A DNA stretch of 64,000 nucleotides from Proteles cristata cristata (lineage: Eukaryota; Chordata; Mammalia; Carnivora; Hyaenidae). Made by a program: the position numbers and the translations under genes. How positions within the stretch are numbered: position 1 is the stretch's first letter; every line of letters begins with the position of its first letter. The stretch lies in NCBI GenBank assembly GCA_017311185.1, contig JAESUZ010000443.1, forward strand, positions 799,867 through 863,866, written 5' to 3'. Of this stretch, positions 35,062 to 47,458 are shown piece by piece. The notes under the pieces were generated by a model. That model did no database searches. It had not been told where the DNA came from and saw only the letters and a list, made by a program, of their open reading frames with translations.

Positions 35062-35254
35062 GTGATGCCTGGGCGGCTCAGTTGGTTAATCATCTGACCT
35101 CTGATTTCTACTCAGGTCATGATCTCGAGCTTTGTGAGACAGAGCCCCACATCATACAGTGTGGAACCTACTTGCAATTCTCTCTCTGTCTCTATCCCAC
35201 CTCCCACTTGCTCGCTTTCTATCTCTCTCCAAATAAATAAAACTTAAGAAAAAA
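35062..35254 (+). mobile_element. Can-SINE
   Basis: Head gtgatgcctgggcggctcag and tail ctctccaaataaataaaac. Duplication aattaagcccaaag / aatttaaggctaaag. Confidence 0.9.
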
Positions 35255-35362
35255 TTTAAGGCTAAAGAAATGTATAAAGAATAATATGGTGATAATGTAG
35301 ACTTAATTACTTAACATATTACTAATTGTCTTAGATTTCTTTCTAAGAAATAAAACATTTTA

Positions 35363-35528
35363 GGGACACATGGGTGGCTCAGGCGGTTAGCATCCAACTC
35401 TTGATCTCAGTTCAGGTCTTCATCTCAGGTCAGGTCTTGATCCCAGGGTCTTGAGTTCAAGCCCTGTCTGGGGCTCCATGCTGGGAGTGGAGCCTACTTT
35501 ACAAATTAATTAATTAATTAATTAATTA
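35363..35528 (+). mobile_element. Can-SINE variant with (TTAA)n tail
   Basis: Head gggacacatgggtggctcag, internal near-duplication of ctcaggtcaggtctt, gagcctactttacaaa, then six ttaa units. Duplication taaaacatttta on both sides. Confidence 0.85.
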
Positions 35529-36015
35529 AAACATTTTATATACAATTGAAGCCCCTTTCCCTGGTCCAATTCCTCTCCATTTTTCCCTAGGGGTGACCAT
35601 TATTTTGTAATTTCACTCTCATCCTACCCTTTTTTTTTTTTTTGCAGCCCAATCATGAAAATACCTGATATGACTTTATCAAACAAAAGGCTTTATGAAA
35701 TTTTCATTTACTAATGTTAGAGGAGAATTCTTTGGTGAATGGGGTATACTATCTGGTAATTACAATGAATACAGGTAATTTTGGAAATAAATTAGAAATA
35801 AAAGAAAAGCTAGGGAACTTAGAAAGCCCAGGAATACCGTCAACTCAAGGAGATCACTTTCAGATGATAATTATCTTTGTTCTCATTGTGATGAATTTGC
35901 TCAAACTCTTTCCATCCTTTCTTTATGTCACTGAAGAGAATAGAATGGAAGAATCCAATCACCTTTACCCTAGTTTTAAGTTTACCCTTTGGCCAGTTAG
36001 AAGAGGACATTTTGT

Positions 36016-36263
36016 GGGGCACCTGGGTGGCTCAGTCAGTTAAGGGTCCGACTTCAGCTCAGTTTATAATCTCAAGCTTCATGAGTTGAGCCCTGCAAGG
36101 TCGAGTCCCACATTGGCCTCTGTGCTAATAGCCCAGAGCCTGGAGCCTGCTTTAGATTTTGTGTCTCCCTCTCTCTGCCCCTCCCTCATTTGTACTCTGT
36201 CTCTCTCTCTCTCTCTCTCTCTAAAATAAACATTAAAAACAAAACAAAAAAAGGAACAATTTA
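36016..36263 (+). mobile_element. Can-SINE
   Basis: Head ggggcacctgggtggctcag, an extra ttgagccctgcaagg segment, TC tract, A-rich tail. Target-site duplication agaagaggacattttg at 35,999 and 36,266. Confidence 0.92.
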
Positions 36264-36282
36264 AAAGAAGAGGACATTTTGC

Positions 36283-38940
36283 TTGACTCTCTCAACCAGA
36301 TTGCATGTTTACCTGGGGTAGAGAAGACAGGCCAGTGGTGGAAGCTTCAGGGAGTGGAGTTTGGACAGAAATATTTAGGTGTATGCAACGTATTGGTAAC
36401 ATTCTTGTTCTTGGTGGACTCACAGGTGTTGGCATTATAACTTACAGAGATGTTACATTATTCTTTTTCATGTAGCAAATATATTTTGAAAGTAAAAGTA
36501 AACTTTAAGAAAATAGGAGAAAAAAAAAAGCTTGAATACAAAAGAAGGCTTTTCCTTTCCCAAAATAAAATTGTAGTACTATTAAGAGAAGGCAAATAGA
36601 TGCTGGGCAGGTGAAAACAGATTTGTAACATCTCCAACAGTCACAGTGCAACTGAGCTATCAATTTGTGAAGCCTCTTACAAAAGAAAAATAGGTTTAGG
36701 CTAGTCTCAGTGACCCTATGCTGGGTCTAAGTGTACACAGATTTTTCCTTCCTTGGCCTATCTTAGATTTCATTTCATTTCAAGGACCATAAAGCCACTC
36801 AGATAAGCTTAAAGAAAAGGGGAAATTAAGTGTGCAACTATTGGGGTCTCTCAGAACTCGAGGGCAGTAAGAATAATCAGGCTTGGAAACAAAAGTACAT
36901 GGCCTTTATTGCTGTGTTTGTCACCCGTTAGGGGAAAGTAGTCATCTGCTTTCAGAGGGCTGCCCTTTTGGTGTTTGTGGACGGAAATGCTTTTCTAAAG
37001 TAAACACCAGAATGGGAGGCTATAAGCAGTATTTTATTACCTAGAACTTTCTAGAATTTTATCTAGACTCAATGTCTCATTTACCACCTATAATTTTCAG
37101 AATCCACCTTTTTGCTTGAAATCCTAAGAAATTTCACTGCAGTTATTCAGAATGTTTATGACCTGGTTTTTATACCCACATAATGTTCAGAAGTAAATTA
37201 TTTCTTAATATTGTACCTTTATTTGTTATATTCCTTGATTCCTTCCAAACGGGATTGCAGTTGGTCTTCAACAGTTCAAATTTAACTGCATGTTTTCCCT
37301 AGACTTTCAGATATTATTCAGTAGATCTTAGATCTCTCAACTCATTTAGAGTGCCTAGGTGGTCTCTTTTAAATTTTTTTAACTCATTTTTTACTCTCTA
37401 TTACATTCTACAGCAAGCTACTCAAACAACCTGAAGAAAGGAAGATTTGTTAGATTCACTGGACAGGTAAGATTACAGCAAGGAACAACAGCTATAATTT
37501 AAGCCCCAAATGAAGTGGAGTTATCAGGGCTGGGAGGTAGGCATTAGGCCAGGGACATTGTCTGAAGGTACAGTAGCAATGCCTGAAGTGCAGCTGGCAG
37601 AAAGGTTGCTTTTTCCTGAAGTGGAATGGGACTGACAGGAGAGGCATACAATGGAGAAGTTACCTTCTAAAACAATGATGTCTTGAGGTAAAAGAGATAA
37701 AACTAAGGGAAGGGGAGGGGTTGTGTTCTACGATGGGTTTTGTATGGATTCACCTCTAGGCTCGCCTTCACCATTTGTGAGTTCCTGAAAACAAACAAAC
37801 AAACATATTGAAGTTGACCTACCAGAAGGGACAGCTTTAAAAAGAACAATATGATGGTACTTGAAAAGGCCACATTAAATACACTTACTGAAATTAGGCT
37901 GAAGTCTCTTTACTGTAGAAGGATTGAGTCCAGGTTTTAGGAGTACTTCACTCTTTGGAAAGTGTTGGTTTCCTTTCTGTCATTTGACACTTTTTCTTAC
38001 AATACTGTGTTCTTCCTCATTTAAAAACAAACTTTCTAATCTGCTGAATTGCTGAAGTTGTCTTTCCGAATTTCAAATTGACTCTTGTAAGTTTGTTAAA
38101 GTACTGACCTTTGGCCAGCGCTATTCAAAAGAAGAAAAACTGAAATGAGTAACTTTGCTTGTCACCACATTGAAGGAGAAGGGAGAAAAGGGAGGAGAGA
38201 AGGAAAGAAACAGGAAGAGAAGGAAGAAGGGCTTAATTGAGGAAGTAAAGCTGAGATGACTTCAGAAGCCACCTACCCTTGGCTCTGACTTTGCATTCCG
38301 ATGTGACCCAAGAAGGGGTTTGGGAGGGAGAGGCACTAAATACCAAGAAAGCCTTTCCCTAAGTAGATAATTCTGAATTAGAGAAAGAAATCCTCTTCCA
38401 CAGGAGCCGGGTTCCCAGCCTCAGACAGAGGCATAGGGGTCTCTGCCCTCTGAGTGCCCAACTACTATAGATAGACATTACCGAGTCAGTGACTATACAA
38501 GAACAGGCATCCTTTCATCTTTCTGACTTAGACAATGTGTGTCCTTCCTACCAAGCCTTGATGGCGAAGTAGAGTCCCAGAGCTCCTTCTCTCCAGGCAT
38601 GCTCGTTGGGTTTAGGGGATCAAAACAGGCAGCAGAAAGCCTTCACTTTTTCATCCTCCACCAGTCCATCAAGGCTTCCCTTCCTAATTTGGGTGGTGGA
38701 CCCCCCAGCCTTCACAGACTGTAGTGGTCTCTAGCACTCCAAACGAATGGGAGCTACCAATTGGAAAGTTGTCTCAAAGTGATGAATGCAGAAGAGTTGG
38801 TCCAAAGTCTTGGTGGCCGTCTGAGAAATCATGGCTTTGCAATCCTGAGTGAAGTAAAGAAGAAAGAGGCATTCAGTAAAGCTCACTTATTATCCTGGTG
38901 AGGTTGGAAGAAAGAACCAAGCTCTAGGCACCACTAGTTT
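36283..38940. other. Noncoding stretch without recognisable young repeats
   Basis: No gene or SINE seen. It includes a purine-rich patch (38,165-38,235) and a few short frames without features. Confidence 0.45.
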
Positions 38941-38949
38941 CATGGGGTC

Positions 38950-39090
38950 AATCATTCATTAATTCATTCAACATTTATTAAGTGCCTTCTGTCTGCCAGG
39001 TACTGTGACTCTTGCAAGAGACACCAAGCAGATGCAGTTCCCGCTTATATTGTAGCAGTGGAGACAGATGTGATATACAACATAATCAAA
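38950..39090. repeat. L2-like relic
   Basis: aattcattcaacatttatta, gccttctgtctgccaggtac and gacaccaagcagatgcag carry L2 3'-end wording. Confidence 0.5.
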
Positions 39091-39100
39091 AATGTTCCTT

Positions 39101-39547
39101 GGGGGAGCCCTTGGGTGTCTCAGTCGGTTAAGCATCAGACTCTTGAGTGGCACCTGGGTGACTCAGTTGGTTAAGCAGCCGACTTCAGCTCAGGTAAAGA
39201 TCTCGCGGTTCATGATTTTGAGCCCCGTGTCGGGCTCTGTGCTGAGAGCTCAGAACCTGGAGCCTGCTTCAGATTCTGTGTCTCCTTCTCTCTCCGCCCT
39301 TCCTCTGCTCACGCTGTCTCTCTGTCACTCAAGAATAAATACATTAAAAAAAAAAAAAGCATCAGACTCTCGATTCTGGCTCAGGTCATGATCTCACAAG
39401 TTTGAGCCCCAGGTTGGGCTCTGCACTGACAGCGTGGAGTCTGCTTGGAATTCTCTGTCTCCATGTCTCTCAGCCCTTCCCTCTATCACACATGTGCACG
39501 CGTGCTTTCACTCTTTCTCTCTCAAAAATAAAATAAACATTTAAAAC
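39101..39547 (+). mobile_element. Can-SINE (outer) split by a second SINE
   Basis: Left part ggggagcccttgggtgtctc up to actcttgag; right part resumes at agcatcagactctcgattc and runs to ctctcaaaaataaaataaac. Outer target duplication aaatgttccttgg (39,090) / aaatgctccttgg (39,549). Confidence 0.92.
39148..39357 (+). mobile_element. Can-SINE (inner), nested
   Basis: Complete copy, tggcacctgggtgactcag through its A-tail, inserted in the outer SINE. Duplication agcatcagactct at 39,131 and 39,358. Confidence 0.95.
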
Positions 39548-39656
39548 AAATGCTCCTTGGATTCAGACACAGAACAACTAGTTCACAGTGCTGGAAGAAT
39601 CTAAAACTGAAGGAACAATTGCAGGATCTGCAGCGGCCCAAAGTTTAGCTATTTTA

Positions 39657-39885
39657 TTTTTTTTTAATTTTTATTAATGTTTTATTTATTTTTGAGACAG
39701 AGATAGAGACAGCATGAGCAGGGGAGGGTAAGAGAAAGAAGAAGACACAGAATCTGAAGAGAGGCTCCAGGCTCTGAGCTGGCTGTCAGCACAGAGCCGG
39801 ACGCCGGGCTCAAACCCATGAACTGTGCGATCATGACCTGAGCTGAAGTCAGACACTTATCCAACTGAGCCACCCAGATGCCCCC
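39657..39885 (-). mobile_element. Can-SINE, reverse
   Basis: Flanked by an identical aaagtttagctatttta at 39,640 and 39,886. The perfect duplication suggests a fairly young insertion. Confidence 0.93.
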
Positions 39886-39943
39886 AAAGTTTAGCTATTT
39901 TAAAGAGTAAAGAGGTTTTTTTAGTCAGGTAAAGAAAAAGGCT

Positions 39944-40217
39944 GAATTATTAGATCTATAGATTCTTAAGTTGGCTTTATATTCTAAGTAAAAGAAAATG
40001 CCACTTTTGGACATGTCTTTTGTATGATTTTTGTGGTCAGTTTCCTTCTTTTTTAAATTCTAGGGTTTGTGGGTAGTAGTGAATTATTAGATCTATAGAT
40101 TCTTAAGTTGGCTTTATATTCTAAGTAAAAGAAAATGCCACTTTTGGACATGTCTTTTGTATGATATTTGTGGTCAGTTTCCTTCTTTTTTAAATTCTAG
40201 GGTTTGTGGGTAGTAGT
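39944..40217 (+). repeat. 137-bp perfect-period tandem duplication
   Basis: 39,944-40,080 and 40,081-40,217 are the same 137 bp, starting gaattattagatctataga and ending gggtttgtgggtagtagt. I see a single substitution (tatgattttt versus tatgatattt). The unit is not a known repeat. Confidence 0.97.
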
Positions 40218-40235
40218 GAATGGTTGGGAGAAACA

Positions 40236-40443
40236 ATTTTTTTTTAATGTTTATTTTACTTTTGAGACAGAGAGAGAAAAAACATGAGCGGGGGAGGGGC
40301 AGAGAGCGGGAGACACAGAACTCAAAAGCAGGTTCCCAGCTCACAGCTGTCAGCACAGAGCCTGTCGTGGGGCCCAAACCCATGAACTGTGAGATCATGA
40401 CATGACTGAAGTCAGATACTAAACTGAGCCACCCAGGCACCCC
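40236..40443 (-). mobile_element. Can-SINE, reverse
   Basis: T-rich start, GA tract, agcacagagcctgtcgtgg, end gagccacccaggcacccc. Confidence 0.9.
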
Positions 40444-40879
40444 AAGATTATTTTGTTTGCTTCAGGAATTTCAGTAAAAGGCTAAAGGTGTTAGGAATAC
40501 TCAGGAAAAAAAAAAAAGTTTAAAAGTATTACTAATTATAAGAAGATATGTCAGGAAATACTACACACCAGAGATCTCAGGTAGCAGCTACACTGAACAA
40601 AAAAGAAAGTTTATGTGCTGGCAACAAGAATGACTACTTCCATACTTAAATCATCTTTGGTAAGAATGACAAACACTGGATATTGATGTAGATTTTAGCT
40701 TTTATTTATACTTTGGAGAGACATAATTACATTTTTATTTTATGTCATTTCTTATGGAATAGACCTGTTACTCTACTGGGATTGTGTATCCTCAGTAAGC
40801 TTTGCAATTTGTATTGATATTTGCTTTATCTGTGCATGTTCATAGGGTGTGTGTGAACTGAGGCTCCCAGTGGAAGCAG

Positions 40880-41105
40880 AATTGCTTAGAGCTTAAGAGC
40901 TGGGGCTTCTGGAGTCAAAAAGATCTGAATTCAAACACTAGCTCTGCTATTTACTAGTTGTATGACCTTGGACAAACTTTCTAAACCTGCCAAGCCTAAG
41001 GCCTCAGTTTCCTAAACTGTAAGATAGGGATTAGCATGATTGTTGTGGGAATTAAACAAGATGCTGCATGTAGAAATGATCCCTGACAATGAATAGTAGC
41101 TCTTA
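40880..41105 (+). repeat. MIR, near full length
   Basis: ttagagcttaagagctggg, agctctgctatttactag, tgtatgaccttggac, gcctcagtttcctaaactg, gttgtgggaattaaac follow MIR order closely. Confidence 0.88.
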
Positions 41106-41489
41106 TTTTAAGAGCTTGTACAGCCTTATATCTAGGAATATAGAGGAATGTTTTGTGTCCAGTGATATGGAGCACTGGAGGATAAATAGAAATTTTATTT
41201 TCCAGGGATGATAATTGAAATGTTTGATAAATGTGAGTGGGGTATTCTTTGAAGATTGCTAAAATTTAATATGGTGACACAGTAATTGCAGTGGATGGAA
41301 AGAACTAAATATTTCCTTCTGGTTTCTGGTTTTTCAGTGTTTTTGTGTTTGCTTTGCTTTTTGTTTTTTGTTTTTTACAACATAGCGGTGCTCACAATTC
41401 TTTAGGTAACACTGGAGAATTTTAGAGTATACACTTCTGACTTGTTTAGGTTTCTTAATGTGTCAGTAGTAGAACAAGAACTCGTTTTT

Positions 41490-41704
41490 ATTTTTTTTAT
41501 TTTTCATTTTTTTAATGTTTAATTTTTAGAGAGAGAGAACAGGGGAAGGGCAGAGAGAGAGAGAGAGAGACACAGAATCTGAAGCAGGCCCCAGGCTCTG
41601 AGCTGTCAGCACAGAGCCCGGCATGGGGCTCGAACTCACAAACTGTGAGATAGTGACCTGAGCCAAAGTCGGACACTTAACCGACTGAGCCACCCAGGTG
41701 CCCC
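41490..41704 (-). mobile_element. Can-SINE, reverse (first of a pair)
   Basis: Reversed copy ending gagccacccaggtgcccc and immediately followed by another reversed copy. Confidence 0.92.
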
Positions 41705-41909
41705 AATGTTTTATTTATTTTTGAGAGAGAGAAAGACAGAGTGTGAGCAGGGATGGGGCAGAGAGCGAGGGAGACACTGAATCTGAAGCAGGCTTCAGGC
41801 TCTGAGCTGACAGCATAGAGCCTGACTTGGGGCTCGAACACACGAACCATGACATCATGACCTGAGCCAAAGTCGGTCGCCTAACCATCTGAGCCACGCA
41901 GGTACCCCA
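41705..41909 (-). mobile_element. Can-SINE, reverse (second of a pair)
   Basis: Starts aatgttttatttatttttg directly after the first copy and ends gagccacgcaggtacccc. The outer duplication aagaactcgttttta / aagaagctcaatttta brackets both, so one copy probably inserted next to or in the tail of the other. Confidence 0.92.
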
Positions 41910-41959
41910 AGAAGCTCAATTTTAGTCACCACTGCACCCTTAGCACTCAGCAATCTTAT

Positions 41960-42119
41960 AATAGCTTTTTTCAAAATGTGGTTCATCCGAATCACCCAGG
42001 TGACTTGTTTAAAATTCGGATTCCTGGCTCTGATGTGTGAAGAAGTCTCTGAATTTCAAATAAATATACCAACCCAGCTGATTTTTATCAACATGTCAGT
42101 TTAAGAATGACTAGGCCAC
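41960..42119 (+). mobile_element. MER5-like hAT element
   Basis: tttcaaaatgtggttcatcc, atcacccaggtgacttg and aaattcggattcctggc match MER5A-type wording. Confidence 0.6.
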
Positions 42120-42899
42120 ACACATGTGAGCTGTACTGTGGACACTCCTGCTTTCAGGTTGTGCTTCTTATTTAAATAGTAAGTTGTGTGAAACATTTAT
42201 GGGACATACCCTAACATCTTCACAGGATATAAGCTTTTTGTTCTCTATGCCTTAACAACCATTCCAAATCACTTGATTAATAATGATTTACTTTCTCTCA
42301 TAGCCTTCAGAAACGACTATCTTTCCCTGCTTGTGCTGTTAACAGCTGAACTATTGCCTTGTCCTTGTCACTGTGGGAGGGCTGGGGTACGGCAAACATA
42401 ACAGATGTATGATTGGAGTCCAGAGGGAACCCCTGGTTTACACAAACTTCTCCATGGTGAACTTGTGAAGTCTGGCCTTTCTTTCCCCAGTCTGTAAAGT
42501 CTTATCTACTCCTGGCATATATTCCCACGATATCCCCAGCCTGCCCCTGACCCTTCTGTCTGATCACTACTCGAGATCCATTTCGATCATGTCAGGCCAG
42601 ATACCTGCGATTGCTCCCTGACTCTGCTTCTAGAAGAAATTTGTTAGCCATGAAGGCAGTAAAAATTATATTTCCACATTCCAGTTTGTAACTAGAAATA
42701 GTTACCTCCAAAATAGACATTTTTTAGGTAGTAAATTTGGAGACTGCAACTCAGGAAAGCAAACTCTCTTCAGCATAAATCAGCTAGTGTCCTACGAAAG
42801 AAACCTGTCCATTTAGCCACTTTAGGGAAATTGGGCCCGTGTGCTGAGATGGCCTCATCTTGTAATTCCCTGGAAGTAGAATTGCATAGTTTGTACAAA

Positions 42900-43100
42900 A
42901 CAGTGGTTACACACTTGGGCTTTGGCGTCAGTTGTGGTTTTTTTAGTCTTGGGTCCACCCCTCACCAGATATGTGAACCCATACGGGTTCTAGAGCCTCC
43001 GTTTCATCAACTATAAAGTAGGATGATAGTAGCTGTGGTGAGAAGAGTAAGATGATGGATAGAAAGCTCTTTGGTATGCCTGGCATACAGCAGCTCTCAC
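42900..43100 (+). repeat. MIR relic
   Basis: ttgggctttggcgtcag, ccctcaccagatatgtga, gtttcatcaactataaag and gcctggcatacagcag are in MIR order. Confidence 0.7.
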
Positions 43101-43234
43101 TCAGAGTTCTTTCTTCTGTCTTCTTAGGATTCTGTTGTCCCCATCTTTGCTTTACATCTTGTCAAGACTTTTTCAAATGTAACCATGTGATATGTCAAGA
43201 TGTGCCTAAATTCCTATCCTTCATTTTCTTAGTT

Positions 43235-43505
43235 TCATTTATTCAACAAATATTTCCTGAGTGCGTGCTCTGTGCAAGGTGCACCATTCAAATCAGAGAA
43301 CAAAATAGATAAAAAAATCCTTGCCCTCATGGAGTTTACATTCTAATTGAGGGGAGCAATATAATAGATGACAAACAGAGTAAATGAGCTAATTACATAA
43401 TATGCCAACAGGATAAGTGTTATGGAAAAAGAGACAACAGGGGAATGGAGACTGTGTGTGGGCATAGAGGTGTTCCAATTTTGAATGAGAGGATCAGGAT
43501 AGGCC
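43235..43505. repeat. L2-like relic
   Basis: tttattcaacaaatatttcc, ccttgccctcatggagttta, gataagtgttatgg and ataggcctcactc keep the L2 3'-end order. Confidence 0.65.
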
Positions 43506-44396
43506 TCACTCTATTGTTTATACAAGAGAGAATGGGAAATGCCTTTCATCATGAAGTCATACAGAGTTCACTATCCTTGAGTAACTAGGCAAACGTGAGA
43601 AGCTGGAATGCCTAAAGGAAGTAGAGCCTCATTCTTTAATTTTTCCAATGCAGCAGCAAAGCCAACAGAAGGAATTTAGTGATGCTCACCCATTCCGTGG
43701 CAAGAACTGCTTTTGTTGGTTTCCTTTTTGACCTGACTCACCTGTTGACTCTAAGGCCATAGAGTCTTCCATCCCTTTGGTTTCATGTCTCAGGACCTTG
43801 TGATGGGAAATATTATCAATAAAAGATGAGAAATTAGGGCTTCTTATGCTATATCTCTGTGTTTTATATAACAGAAATCTTTTGCAACTCAGGGAAGCAT
43901 ATGTGATTTAACTATAAAACCATGATTGGGTTTAACTTTAGACAATTTTTATTAAAACAAAATAGCATGATTTTTTCCTAAGCCTGATAAAGGAGGAAGA
44001 CCCCAGCAGTGGAATTCAGAGTTCAGGGTCTGCCCACTAGCTATCATTAGACAGTTCTATGTCTGAGACTTTCTTAGCTGGAATTGTGGGTGGGAAGAGA
44101 TATCCCTTCTACCTCTCTAGTTCTGTGAGTCTTTGAAAAGCTCTAAGAAAATTTTTCTCCTAGAAACTAAAGCAGATATAATGTGTGAGCCTCTAATCTC
44201 TTGACATCTGCTTTTTTGAAAACTGCAATTAAGGTGATTTGTCCATTTTTGGATGGGAACTAAAGTGGAATGGTAATCTTCCTCATATTATTTGTGCCTC
44301 TTTACTTTTCATGGTAGAAATGAAGGGGAGAATGCTTTCTTACCACATATGGCTCATCAGTGTTTTTTTAAAAAGAGGTCCTACATTTATTTGATT

Positions 44397-44490
44397 TATT
44401 TATTTTTTTAAGTAATCTCTCCCCCCAGTGTGGGGTTTGGGCTCACGACCCTGAGACCAAGAGTCTGCTGACTGAGCCAGCCAGGCGCCC
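44397..44490 (-). mobile_element. Short-type SINE, reverse
   Basis: ttttttaagtaatctctc, ggctcacgaccctgagacc, actgagccagccaggcgccc. Confidence 0.85.
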
Positions 44491-44807
44491 TTGCTCATCA
44501 GCATTTTTGCCATATACATGGAATTTCAATGCCATACCATCAGATGTTATCTATCAAACACTTAAAATATTTCAGTATTTATAAACCTGAAGAGGCCTAC
44601 AAGTGACAGAGGCCTGCCCTCAAGGTCTCAAAGCCCCCATTTTTACTTACCATTATTATTTTTGTATCAGAGTTAATTATATTAGTAATATAAGTATATA
44701 TTATAACCTCCATTTTACATGGAAAGAAATTGAAATGCACACAAAAGTCTACTAAAAAATATCAAAACTACTCCACTCCACAATCCCACACCTTTCCTTA
44801 ATCTTCT

Positions 44808-45158
44808 AAGGATTGGCAAACTACTGCCTAGAGGCCAAATCTGCTTTCCCTTCCCATCCTTCCCCCAAACCTGTTTTTATATGGTTTTACATTTGTTAAC
44901 AGTTGAGAAAAGTCAAAAGAGTAATATTTTGTGACACATGAAAATTATATGAAATTCCCAGTTCAATGTTCATAGGTAAAAGATTAGTGGAATACACCCA
45001 CTCCCCTTATTTATATATTATCTGCTTATGTATATGGCTATTTTCTCTCAGAAATAGCCAAGTTGCATAGTTGAGACAGAAATTATATGGCCCACAAAGC
45101 CTAAAATATTTACTGTCTGTCCCTTTACACAGAAAGTTGCCAATCGCTGGTCCAGACC
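44808..45158. mobile_element. hAT-like nonautonomous DNA transposon
   Basis: Begins ggattggcaaactactgcc and ends gttgccaatcgctggtcc; gattggcaa is inverted at the two ends. The interior agcctaaaatatttactgtc and gaccaaatc-like wording fits a common mammalian hAT MER family. No transposase is present. Confidence 0.6.
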
Positions 45159-45638
45159 ATATGGGTGTCTTTGTAGGGGTCTAAGGAGAACATATGTAGA
45201 CTCATAGCATTTCAGCTCTGCCTTATTTTACACATACTTGCACATGGTACCAAGAAAACTATACATGTCCTCTCCCATGTTGCTGCATTTCCTCCTTTAT
45301 GGATTGGTTACTTGTTGGTACTTGTTACTCATGAAAATCCCTATTTGTTCATTTGCTCCTTCATTCAGTCTGCAAGTCCTTATGGTGCACCTGCCTGAGA
45401 AAGCGTGAGTAACAAAAAGTAACTTGACTAGTTAATTTTTAGAGACAAGTAATAGGCAAATAGAACATTCTACAATAGTGAGAAGTGCCACCCTAAGGTT
45501 ATGACTGGGGCAAAAATGAAAGTATGTGGTTCAGCTGAGGGGTTTGGTGAAGGCTTCCTAGGAAGACACTTGAACTGCGGACACGAAGAGGATGAGGTTT
45601 GGGGAAGGAATATATATTTCATATTAGACAGAGCAATA

Positions 45639-46164
45639 CAGTAGTCCCCTCTTATCTATGGCCTTGCTTTCTGTGGTTTCAGTTACTCTCAGTCAACTGT
45701 GGTCCAGAAGCAGATGATCCTCTTTCTAATGCATCATCAGAAGGTCAGTAGTAGCCTAACACTACGTCACAATGCCTGTGTCATTCGCTTCACTTCTTCT
45801 CATTACATAAGCATTTTATCATCTCACATCATCATAGGAAGAAGGGTGAGTAGACCACATTCATATAACTTCTATTAAAGTATATTATAATTATTCTATT
45901 TTATTCTTATTGATCTCTTACTGTGCCTATTTTGCACACTAAACATTATCATAGGTGTATATGTGTAGGAAAAAACATATATACATAGATATCTATGTAT
46001 ACGTATATGTATATATGTATAAAAAACATATATACATACTCATATATACATATCTGCATATATATAGGACTTAGTAGTTTGGTACTATCTGTGGTTTCAG
46101 GCATCCTCTGGAGGTCTTAGAATGTATCCCCCGTGGATAAGGGGGCGAGGGGGGGGAACTACTG
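45639..46164 (+). mobile_element. Tigger-like DNA transposon
   Basis: Starts cagtagtcccctcttatc after TA and ends ggggggaactactg before TA. The ends are inverted copies beginning CAGTAGT. An AT-rich simple-repeat patch lies inside at 45,955-46,070. Confidence 0.75.
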
Positions 46165-46571
46165 TATTTTCCAAGACCTGTATTTGTCAGGGTTCAATGC
46201 AGGAAAGAGAAACCAAAGTAGTCATTTTAAGAAGGAAAGGACTTAGGATGTGTGGATAATTAAGACAAAATCATGGAAGGGGTGGACAAATGGGCTGTAG
46301 GCTGGCCCACCAGGAATGATTCCCAAAAGACTACAGTACTGTCCTACTGAGGCCACGACTGGAATTATTCAGTCCAAGAACACATTGCCATCCACTGATG
46401 TTGCTGCTGATGCTGGAACCCTGCCAGAGAAAAGGATCTCTACAAAATTGCTGGCCAGAGAAAAACAGGCAGGAGAGCAGGACCATGGCCTCAGCTCTGT
46501 TTTAAATTTCTACGTCTCACAGGAGTACATCTATTTTATGCATTTAGAACTCTTGCTGCAAAAGAAGTCAA

Positions 46572-46691
46572 GGGGCACCTAACTGGCTCAGTTGGTAGAG
46601 CATGTGACTCTTGATCTTGGACTCGTGAGTTCAAGCCCCATGTTGGGTATAGAGATTACTTAAAAATAAATAACTAAAACTATTAGAAAAA
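46572..46691 (+). mobile_element. Short-type SINE
   Basis: ggggcacctaactggctcag, ttggtagagcatgtgactc, gttcaagccccatgttggg, gagattacttaaaaa. Confidence 0.9.
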
Positions 46692-46856
46692 AAGTTTAGA
46701 AAAGTAGCATCAGCTTTCTAGTGTCTGTAGGACAGGAAAGCATCCTAGAAATAAGGTGGAATGGAATTTGAGCAAGCCAAGCCCCAGAATCCACCACATT
46801 TATAGAATCGATGCCACTGTCCATTCAAGGAATTGCAAATAGTTTGGAATGGCCAG

Positions 46857-47458
46857 AGTAGTAGTTCCCAAACAGTCAAATATTTCTTAACTTCAAAATG
46901 TTGAGCCCCTGATGCACATGACAGTAGTTATATTTTAACATCCTGTGATTGAGAAATATATTACAAATAGTTACATTAAGTAAATTTTTGTTTTATTAAT
47001 CACAGTAGAAAATACATACATTTGGAAGATGATGGTGATAACAATAGCTGATCTCTATTGCATACATTGTATGTATTAACTCATTTATGTCATGCATACA
47101 TATTCAGGTTATATCATTTGTTCAGTCAACAAACAATGGCCTAGACCACTTTTTTTGTGTGTTGCATTGTTCTTCCATGGTATCTGGGAACCTAGGTATT
47201 TTATCTTTTTTTTTTTTTTTTTTTTTAAGTTTATTTATTTAGTTTGTGAGAGACAGAGAGCACAAGCAGGCAAGCGGCAGAGAGAGGGGGACAGAGGATC
47301 CTAAGTGGGCTCTGGGCTGACAGCAGAGAGCCTGATGCAGTGCTCGAACTCATGAACCATGAGATCATGACCTGCGCTGAAATGAAATGCTTGACCAACT
47401 GAGCCACCAGGTACCCCAGAACCTAGGTATTTTAGATTCACACTTGGGAACCATTGAG
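46857..47458. mobile_element. Possible hAT element containing a SINE
   Basis: agtagtagttcccaaac at the left and acttgggaaccattgagcc at the right are approximately inverted. A SINE interrupts it at 47.2 kb. The class assignment is tentative. Confidence 0.35.
47204..47418 (-). mobile_element. Can-SINE, reverse
   Basis: Perfect target-site duplication gaacctaggtatttta at 47,188 and 47,419. Confidence 0.93.
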
